Shown: piece after piece, positions 30,002-32,154 of the stretch
How the letters are laid out: every line of letters begins with the position of its first letter
Numbering within the stretch: the stretch's first letter is position 1
Assembly: GCF_000716435.1 (NCBI RefSeq)
Contig: NZ_JNWO01000055.1
Span: 1 to 32,154 of the forward strand
Origin: Streptomyces xylophagus
GTDB taxonomy: Bacteria > Actinomycetota > Actinomycetes > Streptomycetales > Streptomycetaceae
Direction of reading: 5' to 3'
Length of the DNA stretch: 32,154 bases
Program-made: the position numbers and the translations under genes
Notes under the pieces: model-generated
Seen by the model: only the letters and a program-made list of their open reading frames with translations
What the model was told of the DNA's origin: nothing
Databases searched by the model: none

Positions 30002-30047
30002 GAGCTCTCCGTCGTAGTCATGAACTCTCCGTCGTCGTCATGAGTTC
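29991..30047 (-). repeat. 20-bp tandem repeat duplicating the WYL gene initiation site
   Basis: Two full 20-base copies, 30008-30027 and 30028-30047, plus a 17-base copy at 29991-30007. On the minus strand each contains an ATG, and the 3-codon ACG run and GGAGAG ribosome site feeding the next ATG. Confidence 0.85.
29998..30041 (-). CDS. Two tandem 7-codon leader mini-ORFs before the WYL gene
   Basis: From 30041 the minus strand reads ATG ACG ACG ACG GAG AGT + TCA TGA (MTTTESS, ending 30018). From 30021 a second MTTTESS follows, ending at 29998. Each TGA overlaps the next ATG as ATGA (30021-30018 and 30001-29998), the last being the WYL start. GGAGAG inside each serves the next. The first has no ribosome site of its own. 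Translation is inferred; the frames and overlaps are certain. Confidence 0.45.
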
Positions 30048-30075
30048 GAGGATGCCGTAGAACTAGGACACGATC

Positions 30076-30097
30076 TGACCTAATGGGGTCATAGCTT
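30076..30097 (+). promoter_or_regulatory. Dyad and leaderless -10 of the second efflux gene
   Basis: TGACC-TAATGG-GGTCA (30076-30091) runs into TAGCTT (30092-30097), which is 6 bases before the ATG at 30104. The gene has no ribosome site. Same layout as the TetR gene at 28259. Confidence 0.5.
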
Positions 30098-30103
30098 CAA
30101 GCC

Positions 30104-31612
30104 ATGACCTCCACCGAAACCCTTGTGGACAGCCCGGCCCCCGCAGTCCCCGTGACCGCCGCGGCCGACCGGCGGCGCTGGTTCGCCCTCGCGATCGTGA
30201 TGACCGCGGCCTTCATGGACCTCGTCGACGTCACGATCGTCAATGTCGCGATCCCGTCCATCCAGCGGGACGCGGGCGCCTCCTTCAGCCAGATCCAGTG
30301 GATCACGGCCGGTTACGCGCTGGCCTTCGCCGCCGGGCTGATCACCGGCGGGCGGCTGGGTGACATCTACGGCCGCAAGCGGCTGTTCCTCGTCGGGATC
30401 GGCGGCTTCACGCTCGCGTCGGCGCTGTGCGGCTTCGCCGCGAACCCGGAGATGCTGGTCGCCTCGCGCATCCTCCAGGGCGGGATGGCCGCGATGATGG
30501 TGCCGCAGGTGCTGTCGATCGTGCACGCCACCTTCCCGGCGCACGAGCGGGGCAAGGTGTTCGGGCTCTTCGGCGCGATCGTCGGCCTGGGCGCGGTCTC
30601 CGGCCCGCTGCTGGGCGCCCTGCTCACCGAGTGGAACCTGTTCGGGCTGGAGTGGCGCCCGATCTTCCTGATCAACCTGCCGGTGGGCATCGCCGGCCTG
30701 ATCCTCGGCAGCCGCTTCATCACCGAGTCCAAGGCTCCGCGCGCGCTGAAGCTGGACCTCGTCGGCGTCGCCCTGGTCACCCTCGGGCTGCTGATGCTGC
30801 TCTACCCCCTCACCCGCGGCGACGAACTGGGCTGGCCCGCCTGGGGGTTCGTGTCGATGTCCGGCTCGATCGGCGTCTTCGTCGGCCTGGTGGCGTACGA
30901 GAAGCGGAAGGCCGAGCGGGACGGTTCGCCGCTCGTCGAGCTGTCGCTGTTCAAGGTGAAGAGCTTCGCGGCCGGTATCGCCGTGCAGACCGTGTTCGGC
31001 GTCGGACTCGGCATCTTCTTCCTCGTCTGGACGCTGTACATGCAGATCGGCCTGGGCTGGAGCCCGCTGCGGGCCGGACTGACCGGAGTCCCGTTCTCGG
31101 TCGCCGTCTCGGTGGCGGCCGGGATGTCCGTCCAGAAGCTGGTCCCGCGCGTCGGCGGACGCAACGTCCTCCAGGCCGGTGCGCTGGTGATGGTCGTGGG
31201 CGTACTGCTCTACCTCTGGGAGTCCGACCGGTACCAACTGGCCATCGCCTCCTGGCAGATGGCGCTCCCGCTCGTCGTGATGGGCGCCGGCATGGGCCTG
31301 ATCTTCGCCCCGCTCACCGACACGATCCTCTCCGAAGTACCGCGCGAGCACGCGGGTTCCGCGTCCGGGCTCATCAACACCGTGCAGCAGATGGGCAATG
31401 CGCTCGGGCTCGGGCTGGTGTCCGTGGTCTTCTTCGGCTCGATCGGCGACCGCTTGACCCCGGCGCAGGTGGGCCCGGCCTTCGTGAACGCCTTCCAGAA
31501 CGCGCTGGGTTGGGTCGCCGCGGTCATGGGCGTGATCTTCCTGCTGATGTTCGCGCTGCCGGGGCGGGCGGCTGGGCGGGCGGCCAAGGAGCTTGCGCAG
31601 AGCGGGAGTTGA
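30104..31612 (+). CDS. EmrB/QacA-type efflux MFS (DHA2, 14 helices)
   Basis: A 502-residue permease with about 14 membrane segments. Motif D1 AAFMDLVDVTIVNVAIPSIQRD, motif A GGRLGDIYGRKRLFL, motif B SRILQGGMAAMMVPQVLSIV, and motif C GAIVGLGAVSGPLLGALL are all present. It exports drugs or metabolites using the proton gradient and differs clearly from the other DHA2 pump in the window. The start ATG at 30104 lacks a ribosome site and seems leaderless. Divergent from the WYL regulator with 103 bases between and a dyad there. Confidence 0.92.
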   Translation: MTSTETLVDSPAPAVPVTAAADRRRWFALAIVMTAAFMDLVDVTIVNVAIPSIQRDAGASFSQIQWITAGYALAFAAGLITGGRLGDIYGRKRLFLVGIGGFTLASALCGFAANPEMLVASRILQGGMAAMMVPQVLSIVHATFPAHERGKVFGLFGAIVGLGAVSGPLLGALLTEWNLFGLEWRPIFLINLPVGIAGLILGSRFITESKAPRALKLDLVGVALVTLGLLMLLYPLTRGDELGWPAWGFVSMSGSIGVFVGLVAYEKRKAERDGSPLVELSLFKVKSFAAGIAVQTVFGVGLGIFFLVWTLYMQIGLGWSPLRAGLTGVPFSVAVSVAAGMSVQKLVPRVGGRNVLQAGALVMVVGVLLYLWESDRYQLAIASWQMALPLVVMGAGMGLIFAPLTDTILSEVPREHAGSASGLINTVQQMGNALGLGLVSVVFFGSIGDRLTPAQVGPAFVNAFQNALGWVAAVMGVIFLLMFALPGRAAGRAAKELAQSGS

Positions 31613-31635
31613 CGCCGTAAGGCACCGCAGGAGAG

Positions 31636-31669
31636 CGCCCCGCCCCGAGGCCGTACCGGGGGCGGGGCG
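31636..31669 (+). terminator. Hairpin after the second efflux gene
   Basis: CGCCCCGCCCC (31636-31646) and GGGGCGGGGCG (31659-31669), a perfect 11-bp stem 23 bases past the stop. Confidence 0.75.
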
Positions 31670-31751
31670 TTCGGCGTGATCTCACGCGGCACTGACGAAC
31701 TCGTGAACGGTCGACAGTGAGACGTCGAGGACTTCCAGTGGGGTTCCGGGT

Positions 31752-32154
31752 TCACTTCTGCCGTGCGGGTTTGAGGTCGGTGATCTGTTGGTGGGACAGC
31801 GGGCTGGCGATGGCTTGGACGGTGTCGCTCATGTGTTCGCGGCGGTCGGGGTGGCGGGCCAGGGGCCGCCGGTTTTTAGGTGGGCGGTGCCGTGCTCGAC
31901 GCGGATGCGGCGTGAGGAGTGCGCTTTGCGCTGGCGCTCGTAGATCTCCTCGTGCCGGTCCGGGGCGTTCTTCTTGAGCTTGCGGTGTGGTGGTGTCACC
32001 ATGCGTCCGCCGGTCTGAGCACCCAGACTCTGGTAGCCGGCATCGGCGAGGATCTCGGCCGCGGGTCCGTCGGCCGGGAGTTTGGCCAGTCCTGGCTGGT
32101 GGGCGTGGGTGATGTCCGCGCAGTTTCCGGGCTTGGTCGGGCTGTAGAACAGTA
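31752..32154 (-). mobile_element. IS5-like transposase, 3' part, frameshifted, cut by window edge
   Basis: The minus strand from the edge reads LFYSPTKPGNCADITHAHQPGLAKLP, then ILADAGYQSLG, whose Asp fits the second DDE residue, and RRIRVEHGTAHLK, whose Glu fits the third. This is the DDE_Tnp_4 (IS5-like) pattern. At the A-run 31873-31877 the frame breaks: it continues to a stop near 31828, while the next frame gives the expected ending RRPLARHPDRREHMSDTVQAIASPLSHQQITDLKPARQK and stops at 31752. One missing A explains it. Either the copy is dead or it uses slippage at the A-run. The element's left end is somewhere in 31670-31751; I cannot define the terminal repeat. Confidence 0.75.

Noticed and set aside
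1..32154. CRISPR array, prophage, defence island or secondary metabolite cluster
   Set aside because: No spaced repeat array, no integrase or phage structural gene, and no synthase or defence signature in any frame.

Overview
The window is a high-GC actinobacterial chromosome segment, almost certainly Streptomyces. The codon use is strongly GC-biased. It carries typical Streptomyces families: an XRE/DUF397 pair, a GPP34 protein, a large D-Ala-D-Ala carboxypeptidase with an acidic tail, an HrdD-type sigma factor, EmrB/QacA-type efflux pumps and a tandem IclR regulator. No phage, plasmid, CRISPR or biosynthetic cluster is visible. One insertion-sequence transposase is cut by the right edge.

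Left part (1-9.4 kb): an ADP-ribosylglycohydrolase-family protein that has lost its metal ligands; a sodium:solute symporter whose leader hairpin touches its ribosome binding site; a divergent SDR / EthD-like pair sharing a 17-bp palindromic operator; a polytopic membrane protein; and the D-Ala-D-Ala carboxypeptidase, which has about 465 cytoplasmic residues before its single membrane anchor.

Middle (9.7-18.6 kb): a GPP34 protein, an XRE (DUF5753) regulator and a DUF397 protein, a set recurrent in Streptomyces; then a MerR regulator with its own MerR-type promoter, a thiol peroxidase of the glutathione peroxidase family, and an ArsR-like regulator divergent from an MFS pump. These are followed by a CelD/FemAB-like acetyltransferase, a DUF475/TerC-type membrane gene broken by an internal deletion plus frameshift, and a tRNA-Arg(CCT).

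Junction (18.7-22 kb): a single-chain tandem IclR regulator lies between the tRNA-Arg gene and a degenerate copy of the same tRNA. A secreted M6 metalloprotease follows. From memory, the genes to the left resemble the S. coelicolor SCO4439-SCO4444 neighbourhood and those to the right resemble SCO3207-SCO3199 (hrdD region). This stretch may therefore be a rearrangement point between species; that needs alignment.

Right part (22.1-31.6 kb): three regulator/effector units surround hrdD: TetR + DHA2 efflux pump, MarR divergent from a DODA-type extradiol dioxygenase, and WYL regulator divergent from a second DHA2 pump. There is also a bar-like acetyltransferase and a TetR downstream of hrdD. The hrdD upstream region has an exact sigma-R promoter match (GGGAAT-N18-GTT), linking the sigma factor to thiol-oxidative stress. 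Its long 3' region folds into consecutive hairpins ending in a true T-tract terminator. The WYL regulator start codon is preceded by two overlapping 7-codon mini-ORFs made by a 20-bp tandem duplication of its own initiation region. The window ends in a frameshifted IS5-like transposase fragment.
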